Assembly: GCA_910583695.1 (NCBI GenBank)
Contig: CAJTZL010000013.1
Span: forward strand, 1 to 54,287
Direction: 5' to 3'
Source of the DNA: an uncultured Oscillibacter sp.
Lineage (GTDB): Bacteria; Bacillota; Clostridia; Oscillospirales; Oscillospiraceae
Length of the DNA stretch: 54,287 nt
A program made the translations under genes and the position numbers. Positions 31,947 through 38,947 of the stretch are shown piece after piece (position 1 is the first letter of the stretch; each line of letters starts with the position of its first letter). Below the pieces are notes generated by a model. The model made no database searches, had not been told where the DNA came from, and worked only from the letters and a program-made list of their open reading frames with translations.

Positions 31947-33329
31947 ATGACCTTTGAAAAAATTCCCTACAAGATCTATCTCTCCGAGCAGGAGCTGCCG
32001 GCCACCTGGTACAACGTCCGGGCCGACATGAAGCACAAGCCCGCCCCCCTGTTGAATCCCGGCACCGGGGCCCCCATGGGCTTCGAGGACCTGCAGGGCG
32101 TCTTCTGCGATGAGCTCATCCGCCAGGAACTGGACAACGACACGGCGGAAATCCCCATTCCCCGGGAGATTCGGGACTTTTACAAGATGTACCGCCCCTC
32201 CCCCCTGGTCCGGGCCTACTGCCTGGAGGAAAAGCTCCAGACCCCGGCAAACATCTACTACAAATTCGAGGGGAACAACACCTCCGGCTCCCACAAGCTG
32301 AACTCCGCCATTGCCCAGGCCTACTACGCCAAGCAGCAGGGCCTCCTGGGCGTCACCACCGAGACCGGCGCGGGCCAGTGGGGCACCGCCCTCTCCATGG
32401 CCTGCGCCTACCTGGGCCTGGACTGCAAGGTCTATATGGTGAAGGTCAGCTACGAGCAGAAGCCCTTCCGCCGGGAGGTCATGCGGACCTATGGAGCCTC
32501 CGTGACACCCTCCCCCTCCATGGAGACAGCCATCGGCCGGAAGATTCTCCAGGAGCACCCCGGGACCACCGGCTCCCTGGGCTGCGCCATTTCCGAGGCG
32601 GTGGAGGCCGCCGCCGCGAACCCCGGCTACCGCTATGTGCTGGGGAGCGTGCTGAATCAGGTGCTGCTCCACCAGTCCGTCATCGGCCTGGAGGCCAAGG
32701 CGGCTTTGGACAAGTACGGCGTGGTTCCGGATATCATCATCGGCTGCGCCGGGGGCGGCAGCAACCTGGGGGGCCTCATCTCCCCCTTTATGGGAGAAAA
32801 GCTCCGGGGAGAGCGGGACTACCGCATCCTCGCCGTGGAGCCCGCCTCCTGCCCCAGCTTCACCCGGGGCAAATTCGCCTACGACTTCTGCGACACCGGC
32901 ATGGTCTGCCCCCTGGCGAAAATGTACACCCTGGGCAGCGGCTTCATCCCCTCCGCCAACCACGCCGGGGGCCTGCGGTATCACGGCATGAGCCCCGTCC
33001 TGAGCCAGCTCTATCACGACGGGTACATGGAGGCAGCGGCCGTGGAGCAGACGAAGGTCTTTGAGGCGGCGGAGATCTTTGCCCGGGTGGAGGGCATCCT
33101 CCCGGCCCCGGAGTCCAGCCACGCCATCCGGGCGGCCATGGACGAAGCCCTGAAGTGCAGGGAGACTGGGGAGAAAAAGACCATTCTCTTTGGCCTCACC
33201 GGTACCGGGTATTTCGATATGACGGCCTATGAGAAGTTCCACAACGGGGAAATGGCGGACTGCATCCCCACAGACGAGGAACTGCAAAGGAGCTTTGACA
33301 AGCTGCCCCAGGTCCCCGGACTCACCTGA
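31947..33329 (+). CDS. trpB: TrpB2-type tryptophan synthase beta-like protein
   Basis: The 460-residue protein is longer than ordinary TrpB and has the TrpB2 layout, starting KIPYKIYLSEQELPATWYNV. The cofactor lysine is in NNTSGSHKLNSAIAQ, with TETGAGQWG, the phosphate-binding loop IIGCAGGGSNLGG and the C-terminal LTGTGYFDM. TrpB2 joins indole and serine to tryptophan, often without the alpha subunit; no trpA is seen here. The Trp T-box in front shows it is induced by tryptophan starvation. AAAGGAG precedes the ATG at 31947. A terminator follows directly. Confidence 0.94.
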   Translation: MTFEKIPYKIYLSEQELPATWYNVRADMKHKPAPLLNPGTGAPMGFEDLQGVFCDELIRQELDNDTAEIPIPREIRDFYKMYRPSPLVRAYCLEEKLQTPANIYYKFEGNNTSGSHKLNSAIAQAYYAKQQGLLGVTTETGAGQWGTALSMACAYLGLDCKVYMVKVSYEQKPFRREVMRTYGASVTPSPSMETAIGRKILQEHPGTTGSLGCAISEAVEAAAANPGYRYVLGSVLNQVLLHQSVIGLEAKAALDKYGVVPDIIIGCAGGGSNLGGLISPFMGEKLRGERDYRILAVEPASCPSFTRGKFAYDFCDTGMVCPLAKMYTLGSGFIPSANHAGGLRYHGMSPVLSQLYHDGYMEAAAVEQTKVFEAAEIFARVEGILPAPESSHAIRAAMDEALKCRETGEKKTILFGLTGTGYFDMTAYEKFHNGEMADCIPTDEELQRSFDKLPQVPGLT

Positions 33330-33337
33330 ACATGGAA

Positions 33338-33365
33338 AAGAGGCCGCCCCGTCGGGCGGCCTCTT
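33338..33365. terminator. Terminator shared by trpB2 and the RsiV-like gene
   Basis: AAGAGGCCGCCC (33338-33349) pairs perfectly with GGGCGGCCTCTT (33354-33365) around CGTC. It lies between convergent stops and can work in both directions. Confidence 0.85.
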
Positions 33366-33376
33366 CTTTCGAGTTT

Positions 33377-34225
33377 TCAGGCAATGGGAAACTCCGGCAT
33401 GCCCGCCGCTCCGGCGGCGATGCTGTACTCGGGGAAGCACACCACAACCGTGCCGTCCTCCCGGATATAGAAGCCGGTGGTCTCGTCCACGGTGGTAAAG
33501 CCGCCCATCTCCGGGGTAAAGAAGAACGTGAAGCCCTCTTCGTCCACGCTGGCGTCAATCTGCTTTTGGATGGAGGCGTTGCAGATGTTCACCCAATCCT
33601 CCCCCAGGTAGTCCCGGAGGGTCAGATCCCGGTTTTCGGAGAGGTCCAGATTGTAATAGTACCGCTCCTGCATGGAGGCCACCCAGCCCTCGGCAAAGGT
33701 CACCACAAAGGAAACCCGGGTCTCCGACTGGCTCTTGATTTCATAGTCCACGATGACGTCCATCTCCCGGTCCGCCCACTCCTCCTCGGTGCCGCCGGTG
33801 GCGAAGAAGGCCTCCCGGTAATCGTCCCAGTCCTGCCGGGCCTTGGCCAGGTGGGCGTCCACCTTCTCCTGGATGACGGCGTTGACCTTCTCCGCCAGAT
33901 TCCCTTCCGCCTCCACCTGGGGAACGGTCACGTCGTAGTGGATGCCGTCTTCCGTCTTATCGTAATCCACGAAGGTCAGCACCTGGAACAGCCCGCCCAG
34001 GACAGGCACCTCGGCGGCGGCCCTGGCGATGGTGGGGGACAGGTTCAGCCCCGCCAGCAGTACGGCGAAGCAGGCGGCGGTGGCCCCCCAGCGGCGGATG
34101 ATCCGGCCCCGGCGGGCCCGGTGCCGGGCCCTTCCCTCCTGGATGCCCGCCCGAACCCGCTCAGACAGCTCAGCGGGAATGGGGGTGTTGTCGTATTCCT
34201 CTTTGGCATTTTGAAATTCGTTCAT
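33377..34225 (-). CDS. RsiV-like anti-sigma factor
   Basis: The 282-residue protein has a cytosolic N-terminal part (about 45 residues with RARHRARRGRIIRR before the membrane), one membrane helix (WGATAACFAVLLAGLNL) and an extracytoplasmic DUF4163/DUF3298 pair: YYYNLDLSENRDLTLRDYLG and GFYIREDGTVVVCFPEYSIAAGAAGMPEFPI. This is the RsiV arrangement; RsiV binds lysozyme in Bacillus and C. difficile and is then cleaved to free the sigma factor. The ATG overlaps the sigma gene stop by 1 base. Lysozyme as the signal is inferred from the family. Confidence 0.87.
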   Translation of the reverse strand: MNEFQNAKEEYDNTPIPAELSERVRAGIQEGRARHRARRGRIIRRWGATAACFAVLLAGLNLSPTIARAAAEVPVLGGLFQVLTFVDYDKTEDGIHYDVTVPQVEAEGNLAEKVNAVIQEKVDAHLAKARQDWDDYREAFFATGGTEEEWADREMDVIVDYEIKSQSETRVSFVVTFAEGWVASMQERYYYNLDLSENRDLTLRDYLGEDWVNICNASIQKQIDASVDEEGFTFFFTPEMGGFTTVDETTGFYIREDGTVVVCFPEYSIAAGAAGMPEFPIA

Positions 34226-34704
34226 CAAATCTCCGCTCCTTCCATAGCGACGCGCAGCTTTTTCAGCCCCGCGTACAGGCGGCTTTTCACCGTGCTGATG
34301 TTCTGCCCGGTGACTTCGCCAATCTCCTTCAGGGTCAGTTCCTCATAAAACCGCAGCTTGATGACGGTCCCCACCTCCGCCGGCAGGGCGTCCACCCGCC
34401 GGGTCAGGGAATCGTCGGCGGGCTCCGGGTCCTCCCGCCCCAGCTCCGGTCCCTCCTCCGGGAAGGGGACCACCCGGCCCCGCTGGCGGAGGGTATCGTT
34501 GCAGGCATTCATCAAGATCCGGGTGAACCAGGTCTTCACGGCCCCGGGGTCCCGGAGGCTGTCCTGGCGCTCCAGCGCCCGGCAGACGGCGGTCTGCACC
34601 GCGTCCAGAGCCTCCTCCCGGCTGCGCAGGACGCTGTAGGCCAGCCGGTAGGACCGGGCCTGGGTCTCAATGAGAAACGAGGTCAGGGTTTCTTCCTTCG
34701 TCAC
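34225..34704 (-). CDS. ECF RNA polymerase sigma factor (SigV-like)
   Basis: The 159-residue protein has only regions 2 and 4: region 2 at RLAYSVLRSREEALDAVQTAVCRAL and KTWFTRILMNACNDTLRQ, and region 4 at LPAEVGTVIKLRFYEELTLKEIGEVTG and STVKSRLYAGLKKLR. It is translationally coupled to the RsiV-like gene, as in the sigV-rsiV operon of Bacillus, which drives lysozyme resistance. An AAAGGAG ribosome site is present. An ECF-type promoter upstream suggests positive autoregulation. Confidence 0.9.
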   Translation of the reverse strand: MTKEETLTSFLIETQARSYRLAYSVLRSREEALDAVQTAVCRALERQDSLRDPGAVKTWFTRILMNACNDTLRQRGRVVPFPEEGPELGREDPEPADDSLTRRVDALPAEVGTVIKLRFYEELTLKEIGEVTGQNISTVKSRLYAGLKKLRVAMEGAEI

Positions 34705-34777
34705 ATGGATGCTCCTTTCTGAAAGGGTCTCTGCCGCCCCGTCCGGCGCCTGGGCTCTTGGCGGCTTCTGTAGTATA

Positions 34778-34801
34778 GACGGAAAAGGGGGGCGGAAAGT
34801 T
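34778..34801 (-). promoter_or_regulatory. ECF-type autoregulatory promoter
   Basis: On the minus strand, AAC (34799-34801, in AAACTTTCC) and CGTC (34778-34781, in CGTCTA) are 17 bases apart. This is the AAC/CGTC pattern recognised by SigV-like factors, 74 bases upstream of the sigma gene. Confidence 0.65.
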
Positions 34802-34839
34802 TGAGTGCGGGAAAATTTTTTCCAGCCCCCGGCAGACCC

Positions 34840-34868
34840 TTGCGCCCGGAGCCGGGCGGGCCTATAAT
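34840..34868 (+). promoter_or_regulatory. Promoter of the divergent lipoprotein gene
   Basis: TTGCGC (34840-34845) and TATAAT (34863-34868) are 17 bases apart, 33 bases before the lipoprotein ATG. Confidence 0.65.
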
Positions 34869-34901
34869 GGAGAAAAGCCGCCCTGAAAGGAGGCCGGGAG
34901 G

Positions 34902-35996
34902 ATGAAGCACCGAATCTGGATCTTCGCGCTGGTCCTGCCCCTGCTGTCCGCCTGCGGCGCCAAGCCTCCGGAAACGTCCCCGGAGCTGCCGCCCATGGTC
35001 CGGCAGGAGCTGCTGTTTTTGCAGCAGGGCTTCCGCTGGTACGGGGTGGAGGGAACCTACACGGTCTACTTTGCCCCCGCCGGGGAGGAGCAGGAGCTTC
35101 TGCTGGAGGACCCGGAGGGACTGTTCTGGGCGGAAGCCTTCACCTGTACGTGGGACGAGGAGCGGGACTGGTACGCGTTTTCCAACCTCTTCGAGCCGGT
35201 GCTGACCCAAAACCCGACCTGGGCAAGGGAGGCGGACGGGGAAACCGCCGCCTTCCAGGCCGCCGCCGTCTGCACGGCGGAGCTCTCGGCGGACATGGAC
35301 CTGGGCACGCCTCTGCGGTTCGACGTGCCGCCGGGGCCGGTGGTCTACGACCGCCGGTGGGGCGGCGGGAAAGAGGCCCCGGACCGCATGCTCTTTTGCC
35401 TCTATCTCTATCAGGACCCCCGGCTGGGCTTCACGGCCGAAATCGAGTACCCCCAGTACGCGGAATATCTTGTGGACTTCCCGAACCCGGAGAAGGTCAA
35501 CGAGCGTATCCGGGAGGCCTTCTTTTACGGCTATTATGACGAGGACGCCCTCCATCCGGAGCAAAGGACGCGGGGGGCAATTGTCCGGAACTGCGCCGTG
35601 ACCCGGGCGGACGAGACCTGTCTCTCCCTCCGGATTTCGGAGGACAACGTTTTCATGAACGCGCCTCACCCCAACAGCTGGTACACCGGCCTGACCATCG
35701 ATCTGGAGACCGGGGAGGTCCTGACCCTCCGGGATATTCTGGGGCCGGACCGGACGGTGGAGGACCTGCTGGACAGCGGCGCCTTCCGCTGTGAGCAAAT
35801 CTGGGATGAAAGCCTTAACCGGGAGGGGGCAGAGCGCCTTCAAATTAAAGAGGCTGGTCCCTATATCCGCCTGGATGCTGCGGAGGATTTCTATTTGACG
35901 AAGGATTCCCTGGGCCTCATCGGCCAGACGGGCCGCTATTCCTTTTATATGGAAGCCCCTCTCTCCTCTCTGGGTCTGGAGGCGTGGGCATCCTGA
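34902..35996 (+). CDS. Lipoprotein with DUF3298-like C-terminal domain
   Basis: The 364-residue protein has a lipoprotein signal (IFALVLPLLSACGA). The N-terminal half is acidic and Trp/Tyr-rich, and the second half resembles the DUF3298 part of RsiV: FNPEKVNERIREAFF-like spacing, SLRISEDNVFMN, WYTGLTIDLETGEVLTLRDILG. A short C-terminal region follows. It is divergent from the SigV/RsiV-like pair, and the shared domain suggests related ligand binding, perhaps a decoy or inhibitor for lysozyme-like enzymes. That role is inference. AAAGGAGGCCGGGAGG gives the ribosome site. Confidence 0.8.
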   Translation: MKHRIWIFALVLPLLSACGAKPPETSPELPPMVRQELLFLQQGFRWYGVEGTYTVYFAPAGEEQELLLEDPEGLFWAEAFTCTWDEERDWYAFSNLFEPVLTQNPTWAREADGETAAFQAAAVCTAELSADMDLGTPLRFDVPPGPVVYDRRWGGGKEAPDRMLFCLYLYQDPRLGFTAEIEYPQYAEYLVDFPNPEKVNERIREAFFYGYYDEDALHPEQRTRGAIVRNCAVTRADETCLSLRISEDNVFMNAPHPNSWYTGLTIDLETGEVLTLRDILGPDRTVEDLLDSGAFRCEQIWDESLNREGAERLQIKEAGPYIRLDAAEDFYLTKDSLGLIGQTGRYSFYMEAPLSSLGLEAWAS

Positions 35997-36006
35997 AACG
36001 CCGGAA

Positions 36007-36028
36007 GGGCCCGCCTCGCGGCGGGCCC
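36007..36028. terminator. Terminator between convergent genes
   Basis: GGGCCCGCC (36007-36015) pairs with GGCGGGCCC (36020-36028) around TCGC. It lies between the stops of the lipoprotein and the MerR gene. There is no clear T run, so its strength is uncertain. Confidence 0.6.
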
Positions 36029-36033
36029 CTGGC

Positions 36034-36792
36034 TCACTCCGTATAGGCCCGGACCGCGTCCCGCAAAAAAGCGGCGCAGCCGGGAACCTCTTGGTCATAG
36101 TAGGCGGTGAAGCGCTGGTCCGCCGTGTACAGCTCCGCCACACCCCGGTGGGTCTGGGGTGTGTACCTGGCCCAGGTGCAGGACAGCCAGCGGCGGTGGA
36201 GCTCCGCGATGCGCCGCCCCTCGGGCCCCGCCGGGGCCTCGCCTTTCCGAACGGCGGCGGCCAGGGCGGACAGAATCTCCGCCTCCAGGGCCTTCCACCG
36301 CCCGTGCTCCTCCTCCGTCATGGAGAGGAATCTGGCGTTGGACGCCTCCACGGCCTCCGGGCCGTACTGTTCCCGGATTTCCCTGCCGTACTGCTCCTCG
36401 TTGGCCTCCACGGCCCGGCGCTTGAACGCCTCGAATTTTTCCTTATCGGACATGGGGGTTCCTCCTTTTGCCTCGTCAATGGTTTTCCTTACCGTCAGGA
36501 TCAGGGCGTCCAGCCGCCGCCTCCGGGCCTCCAGCGCCGCAAGGTGGCTCTCCAGCGCCGCCGCGCGGTCAAAGCCCGGCGTGTCCAGAATCTCCCGGAC
36601 GGCCTCCAGTTCCAGCCCCAGCTCCTTGTAAAACAGGATGGCCTGGAGCCGGTCCACCTCCTCCCGGCCGTAGAGGCGGTAGCCCGATTCCCTTGCCCTC
36701 CGGGGCTTGAGGAGACCCTTCTGCTCATACCAGCGCAGGGTCCGGGGCGTCACCCCGGCCAGCTCCGCCAGCGCTTTTACGGTGTATTCCAC
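36034..36792 (-). CDS. MerR-family regulator with TipAS drug-binding domain
   Basis: The 252-residue protein starts VEYTVKALAELAGVTPRTLRWYEQKGLLKP, a standard MerR HTH, with the arm ESGYRLYGREEVDRLQAILFYKELG, a coiled coil, then a TipAS domain (FEAFKRRAVEANEEQYGREIREQYG to the C-terminus). TipAS binds thiopeptides and other cyclic antibiotics and changes promoter shape on binding. GTG 36792 is the only start that fits the family and has GGAGGG in front. The promoter upstream has a 19-base spacer, a MerR hallmark, so autoregulation is likely. Confidence 0.9.
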   Translation of the reverse strand: MEYTVKALAELAGVTPRTLRWYEQKGLLKPRRARESGYRLYGREEVDRLQAILFYKELGLELEAVREILDTPGFDRAAALESHLAALEARRRRLDALILTVRKTIDEAKGGTPMSDKEKFEAFKRRAVEANEEQYGREIREQYGPEAVEASNARFLSMTEEEHGRWKALEAEILSALAAAVRKGEAPAGPEGRRIAELHRRWLSCTWARYTPQTHRGVAELYTADQRFTAYYDQEVPGCAAFLRDAVRAYTE

Positions 36793-36817
36793 AGCTGCAT
36801 CCCTCCTGACAAAAGGA

Positions 36818-36848
36818 AGTATAAGGCCTGACGCAGCGGCAAGGTCAA
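36818..36848 (-). promoter_or_regulatory. MerR-type promoter with 19-base spacer
   Basis: On the minus strand, TTGACC (36843-36848) and TATACT (36818-36823) are 19 bases apart, too long for unaided sigma-A use but typical of promoters twisted into shape by MerR proteins. The TipAS regulator gene starts 26 bases downstream. Confidence 0.78.
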
Positions 36849-36949
36849 GGGGGAAATTCAACATTCCCGAAAAAAATTTTGGCCGCCTTCCCCGGAAAGG
36901 TCCGATACTATATAATATAACCAATTCATCCAACAAGGAGGACCCCGCC

Positions 36950-37486
36950 ATGGACCGTTTTTCCATCCTCGTGGGCGACATCACGACATCCGACGCCCAG
37001 GCCATTGTCAACGCCGCCAACACCACCCTGCTGGGGGGCAGCGGGGTGGACGGGGCCATTCACCGCGCCGCCGGGCGGTCGCTTCTGGCGGAGTGCCGGA
37101 CCCTGGGGGGCTGCGAAACCGGACGGGCCAAGCTGACGAAGGGTTATAACCTCCCCGCTCAGTATGTCCTCCACACCCCCGGCCCCATCTGGCGGGGTGG
37201 AGGGGCCGGGGAGGCGGCCCTGCTGGCCTCCTGCTACCGCTCCTGCCTGGAACTGGCGGAAGCGCACGGCATTGAAACCGTGGATTTCCCCTCCATCTCC
37301 ACCGGGGTCTACGGCTACCCCATGGCCCAGGCCGCCGCCGTGGCCCTGAAAGCCATTATAGACTTCCTCCGGGCCCACGACCTCCCCCGCCGGGTGCGGA
37401 TGGTCTGCCACACCGAGGCGGCGGCGGAAATCTACCGGCAGACCTACAACATGTGGTACGCCGGGGAGAAATCGGAGCGGCTGTAA
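36950..37486 (+). CDS. Macro-domain protein (O-acetyl-ADP-ribose deacetylase-like)
   Basis: The 178-residue protein is a single macro domain: LVGDITTSDAQAIVNAANTTLLGGSGVDGAIHRAAG, then GRAKLTKGYNLPAQYVLHTPGP and DFPSISTGVYGYPMAQAAAVAL. These are the ADP-ribose-binding loops. It most resembles the YmdB/MacroD type, which removes acetyl groups from O-acetyl-ADP-ribose and ADP-ribose from acidic residues. AAGGAGG lies before the ATG. A TATAAT at 36911-36916 suggests its own promoter, divergent from the TipAS gene, although the -35 is weak. Confidence 0.93.
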   Translation: MDRFSILVGDITTSDAQAIVNAANTTLLGGSGVDGAIHRAAGRSLLAECRTLGGCETGRAKLTKGYNLPAQYVLHTPGPIWRGGGAGEAALLASCYRSCLELAEAHGIETVDFPSISTGVYGYPMAQAAAVALKAIIDFLRAHDLPRRVRMVCHTEAAAEIYRQTYNMWYAGEKSERL

Positions 37487-37540
37487 ACAAAGGAAGGGCG
37501 AACACATCGGTCCGCCCTCTTCCCGGAACCTCCGGGGATT

Positions 37541-38173
37541 CTATTCCTCCCGGGGCCCCGGTAAGTACTCCTCCCCCGCCGGAATCATCGCCAGCTGCCC
37601 CGCCGAAAGCTCCGTCAGCCGCTGGGCAAAGGCCACCGCCCCCTCCTGGGAAAAGGCGGCGTGAAGCGTCACCTCCGCCCCGTAGTCCGCGTCCCGGAGG
37701 ACGCCGCCCTGGGCGGCAATTTCCAGCTTCAGCCGCTCCAGAAGCGGATAGGGGCAGGGCACGTCCCAGAGGGTCCAGAGGCTCACCCAGGCGGTGCCCG
37801 CCGCCTCCAGGCCGTCCCGGGCCCCCCGGCCATAGGCCCGGGTCAGGCCCCCGGCCCCCAGCAGCACGCCGCCGAAGTACCGGGTGACGACACAGCAGAC
37901 ATTTGTGACCTCCTGCCGCTGGAAGACGTTCAGCATGGGCTGGCCCGCGGTGCCCTGGGGCTCGCCGTCGTCGGAGTAGCGGACCACGCCGCCCTCCCGG
38001 ACAAGATAGCACCAGCAGTGGTGCCGGGCGTCGTAATGCCGCCGGCGGACCTCCTCGATCTTCGCCCGGGCCTCCGCCTCGGACTCCACCCGCCAGAGGT
38101 TTGTGATGAAGCGGGAGCGTTTTTCGGTAAATTCGGTTTCCACATCTGTGAAGGGAACCCGGTAGCCGGACAT
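37541..38173 (-). CDS. YigZ/IMPACT family protein
   Basis: The 210-residue protein has an N-terminal UPF0029 domain with TEKRSRFITNLWRV, HHCWCYLV...RYSDDGEPQGTAGQPML and CCVVTRYFGGVLLGAGGLTRAYG, and a C-terminal DUF1949 domain. YigZ proteins are linked to translation control under stress through eukaryotic IMPACT, but their bacterial role is uncertain. ATG 38173 begins MSGYRVPFTDVETEF, the family's usual start; the frame extends further into a repetitive intergenic region that should not be coding. Confidence 0.9.
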   Translation of the reverse strand: MSGYRVPFTDVETEFTEKRSRFITNLWRVESEAEARAKIEEVRRRHYDARHHCWCYLVREGGVVRYSDDGEPQGTAGQPMLNVFQRQEVTNVCCVVTRYFGGVLLGAGGLTRAYGRGARDGLEAAGTAWVSLWTLWDVPCPYPLLERLKLEIAAQGGVLRDADYGAEVTLHAAFSQEGAVAFAQRLTELSAGQLAMIPAGEEYLPGPREE

Positions 38174-38249
38174 GGGCAGCACCTCTTTTCTCCCCGTCAG
38201 GGGGAGGGTTTTTGCTCGCCCTTGCGGGCGGGGGAGAATGGATACCAGC

Positions 38250-38310
38250 GATGGCTGGTGCATTGCACCCCCCATTTTCTCTTTTTCTTCCAGAAGAAAA
38301 AGAGAAAACG
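38250..38310. repeat. Dispersed intergenic repeat (copy 1)
   Basis: A 26-base motif starting GATGGCTGGTGCATTGCACC (38250-38275) recurs with one change at 54088-54113. It contains the palindrome GGTGCATTGCACC and is followed by a TTTTCTTCCAGAAGAAAA-like palindrome, which also recurs near 54235-54250. No gene is seen in 38174-38401. Confidence 0.7.
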
Positions 38311-38401
38311 GGCCGTGCACGGTCCAAAAGAGAAAAAGAAGTATTGGCCCTTCGGGCCTGCTTTTTTGCCCTTCTATCGGTAGAATACCTTCCCAATTTC
38401 C

Positions 38402-38635
38402 TCAGGACTCCCCAGAGGGCGGAAGCATCTCCCGGACATCGGTCCGGCCCAGCAAATAATCGGCATTGACCTGGAAATGGTCCGCCAGGGCGCAGAAAAC
38501 CGGGAGGCTTGGCAAACCTTCTCCGGCCTCAATCCTCTGATAGTTGCGTAATGCAATTTCAATTGCTCTGGCTACCTTCTCCTGAGACTCCTTTCGCTCC
38601 TTACGGAGCGATTTTAATCTTTCTTTGATTTCCAT
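38402..38635 (-). CDS. XRE-family helix-turn-helix regulator
   Basis: The 77-residue protein is an HTH of the Cro/CI type: MEIKERLKSLRKERKESQEKVARAIEIALRNYQRIEAGEGLPSLPVFCALADHFQVNADYLLGRTD. It is divergent from a 72-residue protein gene. Between them lies a perfect 28-bp palindrome that this repressor probably binds. The start ATG has a weak GGGGT ribosome site. Confidence 0.88.
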   Translation of the reverse strand: MEIKERLKSLRKERKESQEKVARAIEIALRNYQRIEAGEGLPSLPVFCALADHFQVNADYLLGRTDVREMLPPSGES

Positions 38636-38645
38636 GTGTTACCCC

Positions 38646-38700
38646 TTGACACTCAGAAAAAACTATGGTACGATGATTGCGATATATATATCGCAATCAT
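38646..38700 (+). promoter_or_regulatory. Promoter with a perfect 28-bp palindrome operator
   Basis: TTGACA (38646-38651) and TACGAT (38669-38674) are 17 bases apart. The palindrome 38673-38700 (ATGATTGCGATATA and its complement) overlaps the end of the -10 and covers the start of transcription. An additional ATCGC follows at about 38701. A protein bound here would block transcription of the 72-residue gene and could affect the divergent XRE gene. Confidence 0.82.
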
Positions 38701-38728
38701 ATCGCCGCGAAAAAAGGAGGCCGTATCC

Positions 38729-38947
38729 ATGTCCGACTTCATGCTCTGGCTCCACACCAATTACATCAAGCCCCAGCTGGAAACCCTTACAAAAGAAAGC
38801 GACTACACCCTTCGCATAGAGCTCCTGCAAGGCCAACTGGACAAGGGCGGAATGGAAGACCTGGACAAAGCCCTGGAATTCACGGCCATCCAGGCCTTTC
38901 TCCTGGGCCTCCGCACCGGGGAGGGCCTGGCTCTCAGCCGTCCATGA
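38729..38947 (+). CDS. Small protein under XRE operator
   Basis: The 72-residue protein starts MSDFMLWLHTNYIKPQLETL and is predicted helical (LDKALEFTAIQAFLLGLRTG). No family is recognised. AAAAAAGGAGG is a strong ribosome site. It is the only gene downstream of the 28-bp palindrome on this strand and ends within the 3' end of hflX (14-base convergent overlap). It may be the target of the XRE regulator, perhaps part of a small control or toxin-antitoxin-like pair; this is inference. Confidence 0.7.
   Translation: MSDFMLWLHTNYIKPQLETLTKESDYTLRIELLQGQLDKGGMEDLDKALEFTAIQAFLLGLRTGEGLALSRP

Noticed and set aside
31527..33440. 637-residue minus-strand frame opposite trpB2
   Set aside because: It is a shadow of trpB2 and also crosses the T-box leader.
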